Source of the DNA: Sphingopyxis sp. QXT-31
GTDB taxonomy: Bacteria > Pseudomonadota > Alphaproteobacteria > Sphingomonadales > Sphingomonadaceae
NCBI RefSeq assembly: GCF_001984035.1
Contig: NZ_CP019449.1
Coordinates: forward strand, 496,001 to 560,000
Direction: 5' to 3'
DNA length: 64,000 bases
Below the pieces are notes generated by a model, which was not told the DNA's origin, did no database searches, and saw only the letters and a program-made list of their open reading frames with translations. Of the stretch, positions 27,338 through 35,747 are shown one piece after another. Position 1 is the first letter of the stretch, and every line of letters starts with the position of its first letter. Position numbers and translations under genes: made by a program.

Positions 27338-28129
27338 ATGAACAAGCTGCGGCGGCTCGAGACATTTGCGCGGACGGGGTGGTTCGCGCGCGGCGTCGTC
27401 TATTGCCTGCTGGCATGGATAGCGCTCACCGGTTCGTCGGCCGACGACGCCAGTCCGCAAGCTGTGTTCCGCTCGGTCCGCGATATGCCCGCTGGCTCGA
27501 TCCTTCTTGCTTCTCTCGCGATGGGTCTGGCGCTTTACGGCGCCTATCGCCTGTACGGGGCGGCGCTCGATAGCGAAAACAAGGGAATCGGTGCGAAGGG
27601 CGTCGCTGTGCGGATAGGCTATGCCGCGAGCGGCATCGCCCATTTCTTTCTCGCCTGGGCGGCGCTTCGCCTTGCCTCGGGCGGCGGCGCCGAAGACGGC
27701 CGCGAGAAAGAGGCGGCGGGCATGCTGCTCGACCTGCCGCTTGGCGGCCTGCTCCTCGGGTTCGTCGGCGGCGCCTTCCTCGCGGCGGCCGTGCAGCAGG
27801 CGGTCAAGGCCTGGACCACCGATTTTGCGAAGGATCTCGATGCGGCAGCACCTGCATGGGCCGTGCCCGTCGGGCGGGCGGGGCTTGCTGCGCGCGCGGT
27901 CGTGTTCGCGGTCATCGGCGCCTCGCTCGTGCGCGGCGCCTGGTTCGGCGCTGCCCGCGAGGTCAAGGGCCTCGGCGACGCGCTCTCGGCGCTCACCGAC
28001 AATCCGCCGCTCTATCTGCTCGTTGCCGCCGGGCTGTTCCTGTTCGGCGTACACAGCTTCGTCGAGGCCCGCTGGCGGCGGCTTCGCGATGAAGACATGA
28101 TCGCGCGGATCATGGCAGCGCGACGCTGA
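27338..28129 (+). CDS. DUF1206 integral membrane protein
   Basis: 263 residues. There are six predicted membrane spans arranged as three pairs, matching the triplicated DUF1206 module. Each module carries ARxG(W/Y)xARG-like starts (FARTGWFARGVVYCLLAWI, VRIGYAASGIAHFFLAW, VGRAGLAARAVVFAVIG). The family has no known function and is common in actinobacteria and alphaproteobacteria. The ATG at 27338 is followed directly by the first charged helix. It is preceded by an exact EcfG-type promoter, so stress induction is likely. Confidence 0.88.
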   Translation: MNKLRRLETFARTGWFARGVVYCLLAWIALTGSSADDASPQAVFRSVRDMPAGSILLASLAMGLALYGAYRLYGAALDSENKGIGAKGVAVRIGYAASGIAHFFLAWAALRLASGGGAEDGREKEAAGMLLDLPLGGLLLGFVGGAFLAAAVQQAVKAWTTDFAKDLDAAAPAWAVPVGRAGLAARAVVFAVIGASLVRGAWFGAAREVKGLGDALSALTDNPPLYLLVAAGLFLFGVHSFVEARWRRLRDEDMIARIMAARR

Positions 28130-28152
28130 CGATGCCCATTGCACGGGCCCGC

Positions 28153-28177
28153 GGAACCCTGTGGGCTTCGCCGCGTT
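28153..28177 (+). promoter_or_regulatory. EcfG-type general-stress promoter (exact consensus)
   Basis: GGAAC-N16-CGTT, 31 bases before the small lipoprotein gene at 28209. It favours the ATG at 28209 over the open frame from 28161. Confidence 0.8.
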
Positions 28178-28208
28178 TGCAGGGCAGTCATCAACAGGGA
28201 GAGTCTCG

Positions 28209-28484
28209 ATGAAAAAGCTGTTTGTAACCCTCGCCGCAACCTCGGCCCTCGCGCTCGGCGCCTGCCAGAGCCCCGCCGCCGACAAGGTCGAGGATCAGGC
28301 CGAAGCGAAGGCCGAGGCGATCGACGATCAGGCCGACGCGATGCCCGAAGGTCCCGCCAAAGAGGCGATGGAGCAGAAGGCCGATGTCGTCGAAGAGCAA
28401 GGCGAAGAAAAGGCCAACGCGATGGACGACAATGGCGAGATCGCTCCGTCCGAAACCGGCGTCGGCGACACCCAGAAGAAATAA
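28209..28484 (+). CDS. small acidic lipoprotein
   Basis: 91 residues. The N-terminus MKKLFVTLAATSALALGAC is a lipoprotein signal with lipobox ALGAC. The mature part is a highly charged Ala/Glu/Asp/Lys helix (DKVEDQAEAKAEAIDDQADA and similar repeats), with no aromatic residue. Such proteins may act as envelope spacers or osmoprotective layers. The function is unknown. It forms a complete single-gene unit: exact EcfG promoter, ribosome site GGGAG, terminator. Confidence 0.85.
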   Translation: MKKLFVTLAATSALALGACQSPAADKVEDQAEAKAEAIDDQADAMPEGPAKEAMEQKADVVEEQGEEKANAMDDNGEIAPSETGVGDTQKK

Positions 28485-28509
28485 GACTGCCTTCCCTAAG
28501 GGCAGGGTG

Positions 28510-28533
28510 AAGGGCGCCGGTTCCGGCGCCCTT
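28510..28533 (+). terminator. intrinsic terminator of the lipoprotein gene
   Basis: AAGGGCGCCGG/CCGGCGCCCTT perfect inverted repeat, followed by TATCG, 25 bases after the stop. Confidence 0.8.
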
Positions 28534-28615
28534 TATCGTTGCGGTGGCCCGGCTCAGGCTGCTGGCAGCTGGCGCCGCTGGGATAAGGCAAGGGAACGCG
28601 GTTCGGCGTCGCTTC

Positions 28616-29482
28616 TCAGCACAGCGTCCGATCGAGAAAGTCCCCGATCAGCGGGACAACCTCGTCGAGGTTGGTTTCGAGAAGCCAATGGCCGCCGTCG
28701 AGCAGATGCAGCTCGGCGTCGGGGAGATCGCGCAAATAGGCGCGCGCAGACTTCTCGGGCATGTAGAAATCCTGCGGACCCCAGACGATGAGCGTCGGCG
28801 GGTGGTGCTCGCGCAGATAGCGTCGATGCGCGCCGAACCAGGAGCGGTTGGCCTTGAGGCCGGCGATAAGGTCGATCGCGATCTCGCGGCGCCGCGGAGT
28901 GATCAGCGACCAGTGCAGTTTCCAGAGGTCCGGCGGAATGCGCGGCACGAGATCGGGCCGCACGTCGTTCAGAAACTCTTCGCGAAAAACATCCTCGCTG
29001 ATTGCCTTGCCGATCTCGGCGCGCATCTCGGGTTCGGGAAGCGACCAGCTCTTCTCTATCTCGGCATATTTGTCGCCCAGCGCATCCTCATAGGGAATGT
29101 CCCCATTCTGGATGATCTGCGCGAGGATGCGTTCAGGCCGCATGATCGCGAGACGTGCGCCGATCGGCGAGCCGAAATCGTGAAGATAGAGCACAAAGCG
29201 CTCGACGCCGAGCGCACGCACGAACCCGTCGAGAAGCTGCGCATAGCCGTCAAAGCTATAGTCGAAATGCTCGGGCGTGTCGCTGTAGCCCATGCCCGGA
29301 TAATCGGGTGCGAGCAGCCGCCACCGATCGCCAAGCCGCGGCAGGAGATTGCGAAACTCGAACGACGAACAGGGATAGCCATGCGGCAGCAGCAGGACCG
29401 GAGCGTCGGGCGGTCCTGCCTCCCTGTAAAAGATATCAACTCCGCCGACATCGATCCGCCGATGGAGAGTTTCTCCGTTCAC
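28616..29482 (-). CDS. haloalkane-dehalogenase/epoxide-hydrolase-like alpha/beta hydrolase
   Basis: 288 residues. LLLPHGYPCSSFEFRNL gives the oxyanion-hole HGYP; the nucleophile is Asp in LYLHDFGSPIG. That Asp (not Ser), WGPQDFYMP and GGHWLLETN with the catalytic His place it with haloalkane dehalogenases and epoxide hydrolases rather than esterases. The substrate cannot be told from sequence. The start MNGETLHRRIDVGG follows the lipoprotein-like gene upstream on the same strand with 27 bases between, so the two may be co-transcribed. Confidence 0.88.
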   Translation of the reverse strand: MNGETLHRRIDVGGVDIFYREAGPPDAPVLLLPHGYPCSSFEFRNLLPRLGDRWRLLAPDYPGMGYSDTPEHFDYSFDGYAQLLDGFVRALGVERFVLYLHDFGSPIGARLAIMRPERILAQIIQNGDIPYEDALGDKYAEIEKSWSLPEPEMRAEIGKAISEDVFREEFLNDVRPDLVPRIPPDLWKLHWSLITPRRREIAIDLIAGLKANRSWFGAHRRYLREHHPPTLIVWGPQDFYMPEKSARAYLRDLPDAELHLLDGGHWLLETNLDEVVPLIGDFLDRTLC

Positions 29483-29509
29483 AGTCGATGCTCCTCGCGC
29501 GTCACGATC

Positions 29510-29914
29510 TCAAGGGGCTGGCAGTTCCACTTCGGGCAGCGCATCGAGGTCGGTCTTGGTCATGCTCGTCTGAAGATCGGTGTCGTCGCCGAGTACGATA
29601 GGTTTGAGGCCCTGCACCGGTACATGAACATAGCGGTCGGGACCGACGCCATCGAGCTCAACGAGGAGACGGTCCACATTGTCGTCGGCGCCGCGCAGCA
29701 CCTGCGATACGTCTCCGAGATCCTTCCCGTCCGCGCCGACGATATCAGCGTCGAGAAGTTGTGGCTCGCTGAGGCCGAGCGCCGCAGGGAGGGGGCCGGC
29801 GACCGTAGCGCTGGTCTCGGCGGCACGTTCCATCCTGTCCTCGGCAGCTTCCTGCTTACTGTCGCAAGCGGCGAGAAAAAGTGCGGCGCCGGCACCGAAG
29901 ATGAGGATGCGCAT
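29510..29914 (-). CDS. PRC-barrel-like lipoprotein
   Basis: 134 residues. MRILIFGAGAALFLAAC is a lipoprotein signal with lipobox LAAC. An acidic linker is followed by a domain with PRC-barrel features (QLLDADIVGADGKDLGDV, VDRLLVELDGVGPDRYVHVPV) and ends DLDALPEVELPAP. The longer open frame back to 30052 is not used because the signal starts at 29914. PRC-barrel proteins often bind RNA or small ligands; outer-face lipoprotein examples are known in stress regulons. It is upstream of the hydrolase gene. Confidence 0.75.
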   Translation of the reverse strand: MRILIFGAGAALFLAACDSKQEAAEDRMERAAETSATVAGPLPAALGLSEPQLLDADIVGADGKDLGDVSQVLRGADDNVDRLLVELDGVGPDRYVHVPVQGLKPIVLGDDTDLQTSMTKTDLDALPEVELPAP

Positions 29915-30059
29915 GTCTTGTCCTTTCAGTAGCGGATCGAGCTTTGGTTCGACGCGGCGGAACTCGAAATCGTCATGATCTGACCAGGAAACGCCCCGCT
30001 GCAAAAGCGGTTGCGATTTTGCCACGTGCGGCTCTTGGGGCGCGGTCTTCATCTACGCC

Positions 30060-30542
30060 TCAGCCCGCCTCCGTGACACCCTCGTCGAGCCCGCGCGTCT
30101 TCGGTCGCAGCGCCTTGTACCGCGGAAGGAACGCCATCATCGGCATCCAGCTCGGCGCCTCGGCGGTGTAAAGCTGGAAAGCTGGCGCAATCTCTTCCGG
30201 ATCGTCCAGCGTCCCCGCCGCAATATCGATCTCATCGGCCTGGTGGCGCACATGGATCGTTAGCGGCGAGCCGCACGTCCGGCAGAAGCTGCGCGTTCCG
30301 AAGCTGGTCGATGCGAAGCGTCCGATATGCTCTTCGCCCGCAAGGATGCGGTACCGGTCGAGATGGACGGTCGTAAAGACCATGCCGCCCGCCCCCGAGA
30401 TATGCTGACAGACACGGCAGTGACACCAGCCGCTATCATATGGCTTTTCCTCGAGGCGGTACCGAACCGCGCCGCAAGCGCAGCCCCCATCAAGCGCAAC
30501 CTCTTCGGCGCTTGCATTGTCGCTATCGGAGGCGTTCGGCAT
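30060..30542 (-). CDS. GFA-family zinc protein (CENP-V-like)
   Basis: 160 residues. Cys positions match the glutathione-dependent formaldehyde-activating enzyme family: GGCACGAVRY, CHCRVCQH and FCRTCGSPL, binding two zincs. True GFA activity is not implied, since most members are uncharacterised. The start could be 30542 (AAGGCGAG upstream) or an upstream GTG at 30623; I prefer 30542 because the extra residues are low complexity. It follows the PNPOx-like gene on the same strand but is not tightly spaced. Confidence 0.85.
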   Translation of the reverse strand: MPNASDSDNASAEEVALDGGCACGAVRYRLEEKPYDSGWCHCRVCQHISGAGGMVFTTVHLDRYRILAGEEHIGRFASTSFGTRSFCRTCGSPLTIHVRHQADEIDIAAGTLDDPEEIAPAFQLYTAEAPSWMPMMAFLPRYKALRPKTRGLDEGVTEAG

Positions 30543-30656
30543 GGAGCTCGCCTTTCTCGCGGCGCGGGTATCGGAGAGGGTAGTGGCAGACCGATGGGGT
30601 GGTGGCTTCTCTTTGTCCTTCACCGACCGGGAACCGTGGCGGGATGTCTTTCCTTG

Positions 30657-31088
30657 TCAGAGCTGAACTTCGCCCTCATCTTCCCCGTCCCAATAATGCG
30701 CGCGGGTGCCCGACACCTTGATGAGGACGATCCCTGGCGTCTCGATGCCGTCCGGCCACCAGCGTTCGAGGCCCTTCGTCCAATGTTCGGCGAATTCGGC
30801 CTTGTCGCGGATGAGCTCTGCGTGACCCTCGACGGCGAGGAAGAAGGGCCGCATGCCGAGCAGGCCCGATTTGCCCTGATAGCTCAGATTGACGTTCGGG
30901 TTGGCCGCGATATCGGCGACCATGTGGGACGTCTCGTCGGTGAAGAACCAGGCATCGCCGTCATAATCGACTTCGCGATTGTTGCTCATCGGCCGCGACC
31001 CGATGGCGCCGCCCGCGGTGTGCGTGGCGAGCATCGCGAAGTCGATATCCTTCATCTTCTCGGAAAGCTGTTCGATCGTCATGGTCAT
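30657..31088 (-). CDS. pyridoxamine 5'-phosphate oxidase-like general stress protein
   Basis: 143 residues, one split-barrel flavin-binding domain. FAMLATHTAGGAIGSRPM, DGDAWFFTDETSHMVADI and NVNLSYQGK are the marks of the general stress protein 26 group. It may bind FMN or F420-like cofactors, and the natural substrate is unknown. The start MTMTIEQLSEKMKD has GGAGGAG-like bases before it. It has no partner gene. Confidence 0.88.
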   Translation of the reverse strand: MTMTIEQLSEKMKDIDFAMLATHTAGGAIGSRPMSNNREVDYDGDAWFFTDETSHMVADIAANPNVNLSYQGKSGLLGMRPFFLAVEGHAELIRDKAEFAEHWTKGLERWWPDGIETPGIVLIKVSGTRAHYWDGEDEGEVQL

Positions 31089-31179
31089 GGGAGGAGCCTT
31101 TTGTCTGGAGCGTCTGTATCTGCATCAATGCGCCGCGAAGGCGGGAGTTGCGGAGGGGGGCTGCGCCTCGCGGCTTGGG

Positions 31180-31719
31180 TCAGGGACCGGTCGCGGCGGT
31201 CCGGCTTTGCCGGCGCGGCGCGCGGATCGGGCGATATTCGCAGGTGATCGGGAGCTCGCGCCGCGGGGCGGGCACGAGATGGATGTGGAGCCGGGCTTCG
31301 GCGGCCACCGCGTCGAGCGCAAAGGCCTGCTCGGCCTCGTACATCTCGTCGCGGTGCGGCTGCACCCACTCCCGCACCGATGCGAGCGCGCGCGACTTCG
31401 CGCGCGCGAGCGTGTCCGCCACAATGAAAAGATTGCGGTGGCGCTCGAGAAATTCGCCCCGGATATAGCCGCCTAGATTGACATAATAGAGCCGTTCGGG
31501 ACCCTCGAAGGGCGCGGTCTTCAAAACTATGTCATAGCCATCTGCGTGATCGATCTCGGCCCAGCAGTCGATATGGAGGCTGCCCGGCGTGCCCCACCAT
31601 TGGCGGCGGAGCGCATTATAAGTGTCGGTGATCGTGGGCGCGGCGACGAAGCGCATGTCGTGCAGCTCGATATTGGCGCCGGCCATCTCGCCGCCGACAT
31701 AAATGGCGAAGAGCTTCAC
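31180..31719 (-). CDS. DUF1543 protein
   Basis: 179 residues. MKLFAIYVGGEMAGANIELHD and MRFVAAPTITDTY are the DUF1543 opening, and a second related half follows (RLYYVNLGGYIRG, ALASVREWV). It belongs to a family of unknown function in proteobacteria. Its start overlaps the stop of the FAD/NAD(P)-binding protein gene (ATGA-type), so the two are translationally coupled. The C-terminal 30 residues are basic and probably unfolded. Confidence 0.85.
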   Translation of the reverse strand: MKLFAIYVGGEMAGANIELHDMRFVAAPTITDTYNALRRQWWGTPGSLHIDCWAEIDHADGYDIVLKTAPFEGPERLYYVNLGGYIRGEFLERHRNLFIVADTLARAKSRALASVREWVQPHRDEMYEAEQAFALDAVAAEARLHIHLVPAPRRELPITCEYRPIRAPRRQSRTAATGP

Positions 31720-33368
31720 GCGGCCTTCTCCTCGGCATTCGCCTGGCCGATCGCGGCTGCAAGCTGTTCTCCGACCACCATGCCCATTTCGTGCGAACTC
31801 GTTATCCCCTGGATGAAAGGGTGGCGGCCGAGCAGGAAGGGCAGGCTGAGGCAGTAGAGGCGGGATTCCGGGATATCGTCTGCAATCGGGTGGAAGGCAT
31901 CGTCGATCGCGATGCCCCGCGCCTCCGACTTGCCGGCACCAGGCGCTGCATCGCGCACGATGCCCTGTTGCCGCAGCGAGGAGAATGGAAAGGCTGCGGC
32001 GCCGAGTGGGCGCTGGCCCATCGCCTCGATAAACACCTCAAAATGCCGCTGCTCGCCGCCCAGGATCAGGGACGCGCCTGCCTCTTCGCGGCTCGTGTCG
32101 ATGCGGTAATCGTCGCCGATCGCCATGACATCGAGCCTCCCGGCGCGGTGGAGCGCGATCAGCCGCCGGATCGATTTGTGGGGAACGGTGGCATAATCGT
32201 CGACGAACACCGGCTTGAAGTAACGGACGAAGCGGCGGTAGTCCGTTCCCTCCAGATATGGCACGAGAAGCGCGAGAGTTTCGTGCATGCGCAGGATCGC
32301 GTAACGCCAGGCGACTGTGTGCCTTGCGGCATAGTCGTGCTGCGCTTTGGCGAGATTCGCCTCGGCCCACACAAAGGGATCGCTCGCTGCGCGCCGCGCA
32401 AAATAGGCTTCGCAGAAGCCCTCGAGGTCGAGGTCCTCCAGGCCGATACCCGCGGCGTAAGGGGGATCGGCAGCGGCAAGCTCCGCCTTGAACAGTGCGA
32501 AGGCGGCATCGAGCAGCTCGTCTTCTTCGCTCGCGACGAGACGCGTGATCGCCTCCTCGGTACAGATGGCGAGCGGCTCATAGGGAAGCGGCGCATAGAA
32601 GTCGGCTTCGGGGAGCAGGCCCTTCCTCGACATCATCGTCATGTGGAACGCGTCGGTGGCGGATGCCGGACGATAATGCGTCTCGCCGTTCCGGTTTTCG
32701 TCAAACGAGCCATGGATGTTGGCGAGCGCGATACAGGCGTCGATGGCCGTGAGCGAGCTGCCGCGAATGCCGATATCGCAGGGCGGTACCGTGGCCAGAG
32801 CCGAGGCGGGCCAGGGGCTGAGGAAATAGCCTGGCCGAACCTCGGGCTCGGCGGGCCATTGGTGGCCCGTCGCGAGGACGACATGATCGAAAGCCTCGTC
32901 GGCGAGTTCGCCCGACCTCATGCGAACCTTGAGTATCATCGCGCCGGACGTGCTGACGACGTCCTCGACGCGGCACCGCGTGCGCAGCTCGAGCTCGATA
33001 CCGCGCGCCCGCGCCATGTCGATAACGGCGTCGAACTGGTCGCGGAAATATTCGCCGAGCGCGACGCGCGGATAGAAGGTCCGTTCGCCGATCGCATCGG
33101 GATCGATGCCGAGATCGGCGAGGCGCTCCGGCGGCTGACGTATCAGCCAGTCGCACAGCGTCTCGGCAAGCGGCGGGATTTCGATGCTGGCGATATTCGC
33201 CAGCATGGCGGGGTCGTTCCAGCCGGGCCGATAGGGCGTTCCGCGCCCCGCGCACGCCTGCGCTTCATACACGGCAAGACGGAAGGGCGAGGGGTGGTGG
33301 GCGAGAAGCGCATGCAGCGTGTAGAGCGTGGTCGGGCCGGCTCCGACAAAGGCTATGCGGGGTGTCAT
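31716..33368 (-). CDS. FAD/NAD(P)-binding protein (PF13454-type)
   Basis: 550 residues. RIAFVGAGPTTLYTLHAL is the FAD-binding glycine motif; GRGTPYRPGWNDPAMLANIAS follows, and DHVVLATGHQWP with FVFVDD-like segments mark the second half. The family is FAD-NAD(P)-binding, with mostly unknown substrates. Upstream, the open frame runs to 33476 but through the terminator, so ATG 33368 is the start; its ribosome site is weak. It is coupled with the DUF1543 gene downstream. It may be a flavoenzyme acting on a small envelope or lipid substrate. Confidence 0.85.
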   Translation of the reverse strand: MTPRIAFVGAGPTTLYTLHALLAHHPSPFRLAVYEAQACAGRGTPYRPGWNDPAMLANIASIEIPPLAETLCDWLIRQPPERLADLGIDPDAIGERTFYPRVALGEYFRDQFDAVIDMARARGIELELRTRCRVEDVVSTSGAMILKVRMRSGELADEAFDHVVLATGHQWPAEPEVRPGYFLSPWPASALATVPPCDIGIRGSSLTAIDACIALANIHGSFDENRNGETHYRPASATDAFHMTMMSRKGLLPEADFYAPLPYEPLAICTEEAITRLVASEEDELLDAAFALFKAELAAADPPYAAGIGLEDLDLEGFCEAYFARRAASDPFVWAEANLAKAQHDYAARHTVAWRYAILRMHETLALLVPYLEGTDYRRFVRYFKPVFVDDYATVPHKSIRRLIALHRAGRLDVMAIGDDYRIDTSREEAGASLILGGEQRHFEVFIEAMGQRPLGAAAFPFSSLRQQGIVRDAAPGAGKSEARGIAIDDAFHPIADDIPESRLYCLSLPFLLGRHPFIQGITSSHEMGMVVGEQLAAAIGQANAEEKAA

Positions 33369-33457
33369 ATTGCGACAATGCTCCGGGCGCGCAGAGGTTC
33401 GGCCGACTTGCTCTGGGTCAATGCGAATTCTCCTCAGCTGCTCCGGGGCGCCCAGCC

Positions 33458-33486
33458 AAAAAAAAAGGGTCCGCATGCGCGGACCC
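33458..33486 (-). terminator. strong intrinsic terminator of the CsbD-like gene
   Basis: An 8-base stem GGGTCCGC/GCGGACCC with a 4-base loop, followed on the minus strand by nine T residues (33458-33466 read AAAAAAAAA on the plus strand). It lies 28 bases after the CsbD-like stop. Confidence 0.9.
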
Positions 33487-33514
33487 GAAGGGGGCCATCA
33501 ACTTGGCGGGAGGA

Positions 33515-33691
33515 TTAGTTTTCGGTGCCGGGAGTACCCGTCTTCGGCGGCTTGCCGTCTTCGATGCGGCCTTCGTTGCGAAGGTCGCGGCCTTCCTGCG
33601 CCTTGCGCTTGGCCTCGGGGCTGTCGCCGTTTTCGAAGGCTTCTTCCTTCACATAGCCGGCAGCTTCCTTGATCTGTCCCTTGACGCTCAT
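33515..33691 (-). CDS. CsbD-like small stress protein
   Basis: 58 residues. MSVKGQIKEAAGYVKEEAFE opens like CsbD (xxKGQ.KEAxGxVK.), followed by a repeat (GDSPEAKRKAQEGRDLRNEG) of hydrophilic residues. CsbD proteins are short, disordered stress proteins under general-stress sigma control. A strong terminator follows and a GCAAC-type promoter precedes. The start at 33691 is set by the fit of the family N-terminus. The family call is by eye and moderate. Confidence 0.7.
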   Translation of the reverse strand: MSVKGQIKEAAGYVKEEAFENGDSPEAKRKAQEGRDLRNEGRIEDGKPPKTGTPGTEN

Positions 33692-33726
33692 GATACTCTC
33701 CATTGGCTGTGGGTTCTGGTCTGAGA

Positions 33727-33752
33727 AACCCTTGGACGCGGGCGAAAGTTGC
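33727..33752 (-). promoter_or_regulatory. EcfG-like promoter variant (GCAAC) of the CsbD-like gene
   Basis: Minus strand GCAAC-N17-GGTT, 36 bases before the start at 33691. The -35 has C for G at position 2, as at 33899. Confidence 0.35.
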
Positions 33753-33898
33753 CTGCGATCGCCCAGATTTATCTTCGCCGCCGTGCGCAACTTTGGCCGC
33801 ATCGCGGCGTTTCGCGGCGCGCATGAAAGAGTGACGACGGCGAGGCTTGGCCATTGCCCTGAAGCCTGCGAACGCCCTTCGGCGATCGTCGCCGAACC

Positions 33899-33923
33899 GC
33901 AACTTTTGTACCCTGCACGCGTT
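33899..33923 (+). promoter_or_regulatory. EcfG-like promoter variant (GCAAC) of the DUF3606 gene
   Basis: GCAAC-N16-CGTT, one base from consensus, 28 bases before the start at 33952. Confidence 0.45.
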
Positions 33924-33951
33924 CGCCCGTCATCATCAACGAGAGACGGGC

Positions 33952-34134
33952 GTGATCCACCAACAGTTCGAACTTGACCGCATCGATCGAAGCGCGCCCG
34001 ACGCGATGCTCGCCTGGGCGCGTATATTGGGCGTCAGCCAGTCCGAGATATTGATCGCGGTCGCGGCAGTCGGCGATCGCGCCGATGCGGTTCGTACCTA
34101 TCTCGCGCGGCCGTGGCCGGAGCCCTTGGCTTGA
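33952..34134 (+). CDS. DUF3606 protein (copy 1)
   Basis: 60 residues from GTG 33952, with GAGACGGG upstream. It contains DRIDRSAPDAMLAWARILGV and the C-terminal AVGDRADAVRTYL, matching the second DUF3606-type gene at 56423-56605 (AVGNSADAVRAYL). This family has a short helix-turn-helix-like fold with unknown role. The start is chosen by promoter and ribosome site, not the longer open frame. The promoter is a GCAAC variant of the stress consensus. Confidence 0.75.
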   Translation: MIHQQFELDRIDRSAPDAMLAWARILGVSQSEILIAVAAVGDRADAVRTYLARPWPEPLA

Positions 34135-34208
34135 CGGCGGGCCCCGAGGGGACGGGCGGCGACGCGGCTGCAGCGAACAGCCGTCGCCCGGACGGAATCA
34201 GCGAAAAG

Positions 34209-34694
34209 ATGATCTCCGGGCAGCGCTGGCACCGCCACGCGAGCCCCGTTTCCTTCGTCCTGCTCGCTGCCATCGTCGCCGTCGCGCTATCGGGCCTCGT
34301 CGGTGGCCAGCTGAGTCCGCTGCGCGTCGAGGATTTTGGAGCAGCGCGGCTCGAGGTGAAGACGCCCTCGGTCATTCGCAACGGCGAGTTTTTCGAAACC
34401 CGCATTCGTGTCGAGGCGATCCGCGATGTTTCCGATGCGGTGCTTGCGGTCTCCCCGTCGCTCTGGACCGACATGACGATCAACACGATGCTCCCCGCCG
34501 CCGCCGAGGAAAGCTACAAGGACGGCGCCTATCGTTTCTCCTATGGGGAGCTTCGCGCGGGCGAGACGCTGGTCGTCAAGATCGATGGCCAGATCAACCC
34601 GCCGCTCTTCGCAGGAACCAAGGGCGAGATTGCGCTGTTCGACGGCGAGCAGCGGCTCGGCAGCATGCCGCTAGAGGTCAAGGTCCTGCCCTGA
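34209..34694 (+). CDS. single-span membrane protein upstream of YetF
   Basis: 161 residues from ATG 34209. One membrane span (about 15-34, VSFVLLAAIVAVALSGLVGG), then an extracytoplasmic beta domain (LEVKTPSVIRNGEFFETRIR, VSDAVLAVSPSLW) up to KVLP. No family is recognised. The last codons overlap the YetF gene start (ATGA at 34692), so the proteins are coupled and may form a complex at the membrane. The true start is uncertain because an open frame runs back to 34113. Confidence 0.65.
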   Translation: MISGQRWHRHASPVSFVLLAAIVAVALSGLVGGQLSPLRVEDFGAARLEVKTPSVIRNGEFFETRIRVEAIRDVSDAVLAVSPSLWTDMTINTMLPAAAEESYKDGAYRFSYGELRAGETLVVKIDGQINPPLFAGTKGEIALFDGEQRLGSMPLEVKVLP

Positions 34695-35176
34695 TGGATA
34701 TCGTCCTTCGCGCGAGTGCGATGTTTTTCCTGCTCTATGCGCTCCTCCGTCTCATGGGAAAACGCGAACTGGGGCAGATGACGCCTTTCGAGCTGGTTCT
34801 GCTCGTGGTGATGGGCGACCTCATCCAGCAGGGCGTCACCCATAATGATTTCAGCCTGACCGGCGCGTTGCTCGCGATCGTGACCTTCGCCTTCTGGGCG
34901 CTCACCCTGAGCTGGGCGACCTATCTCTTTCCGCGGCTCAAGAATCTGCTCGAAGGCCATCCGCGCGTCGTGGTGAAGCAGGGCGAGATCATCCGCGACA
35001 ATCTTCACCGCGACCGGCTTACCGCCGACGAGATCGAGTCCGAGATGCGGCTCGCGGGCATTGCCCACATTTCCGACGTGGAATGGGCGATCCTCGAGCC
35101 GCAGGGCAAGATCAGCTTCATCAAGCGGTCCGAAGGCGCGTCGCGCCAGCGCGATGCCGACGACGGCGCGGTGTGA
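34694..35176 (+). CDS. YetF/DUF421 family membrane protein
   Basis: 160 residues. Three membrane spans (about 5-22, 32-49, 58-78), the motif GKRELGQMTPFELVLLVVMG typical of DUF421 (with G-K-R-x-L-x-Q), and a cytoplasmic C-terminal domain (RVVVKQGEIIRDNLHRDRLT). Relatives include spore and germinant-related YetF, but the general function is unknown. Coupled with the upstream membrane protein. The hemerythrin gene follows after 69 bases. Confidence 0.88.
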   Translation: MDIVLRASAMFFLLYALLRLMGKRELGQMTPFELVLLVVMGDLIQQGVTHNDFSLTGALLAIVTFAFWALTLSWATYLFPRLKNLLEGHPRVVVKQGEIIRDNLHRDRLTADEIESEMRLAGIAHISDVEWAILEPQGKISFIKRSEGASRQRDADDGAV

Positions 35177-35245
35177 GCGGATCGAGCGCAACTTTCGGGC
35201 TCGCCGCGCGCTGAACAGGCGCGGGGCATGACGATGGAGACTGCC

Positions 35246-35746
35246 ATGAAACCGACCGAAGTCGACACCGACGCCACCCATATCCTCGCGGCCGATCACC
35301 GTGCCGTCGAAGCCCTGTTCGAGGAATTCGAGAAGGCGAGCGGCACCGACCGCAAGGCGAAGATCGCAGACCGGATCTGCACCGAGCTCAAAATCCATGC
35401 GCAGATCGAGGAGGAGGTCTTCTATCCGGCGCTCAAGGGAAAGATCGACGACGATCTCCTCAAGGAAGCCTATGTCGAGCATGATGGCGCCAAGATCCTG
35501 ATCAACGATATCGTCGCCTCGGGACCCGACGACGAATTTTTCGAGGCGAAGGTCACGGTGCTGTCGGAAGAGATCAAGCATCATGTGAAGGAAGAGGAAA
35601 AGCAGCACGACAATATGTTCCAGCAGGCGCGTGCCGCCGACGTCGACCTCGACGCACTCGGCGAAAGGATGCTTGCCCGGAAAGAGGAGCTGAAGCGTCA
35701 GGCCGAGACCGCGGGCCTTCCCCCCGCCGAACTCGCCACGATGTAG
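35246..35746 (+). CDS. hemerythrin-like HHE domain protein
   Basis: 166 residues. His/Glu motifs of a four-helix HHE domain: ILAADHRAVEALFEEFE, HAQIEEEVFYPAL, YVEHDGAKILINDI and HHVKEEEKQHDNMF. Such proteins bind di-iron and sense or scavenge oxygen or NO species. ATG 35246 has GGAG 6 bases before it; ATG 35228 is an alternative with 6 extra residues. It is followed by cinA starting right after the stop. A weak GCAAC-N16-CGCT element lies at 35188-35212. Confidence 0.9.
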   Translation: MKPTEVDTDATHILAADHRAVEALFEEFEKASGTDRKAKIADRICTELKIHAQIEEEVFYPALKGKIDDDLLKEAYVEHDGAKILINDIVASGPDDEFFEAKVTVLSEEIKHHVKEEEKQHDNMFQQARAADVDLDALGERMLARKEELKRQAETAGLPPAELATM

Positions 35747-35747
35747 G

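Noticed and set aside
31791..33518. 575-codon open frame opposite the FAD/NAD(P) gene
   Set aside because: Antisense shadow caused by high GC at third positions; sequence is Arg/Ala-biased without any domain.
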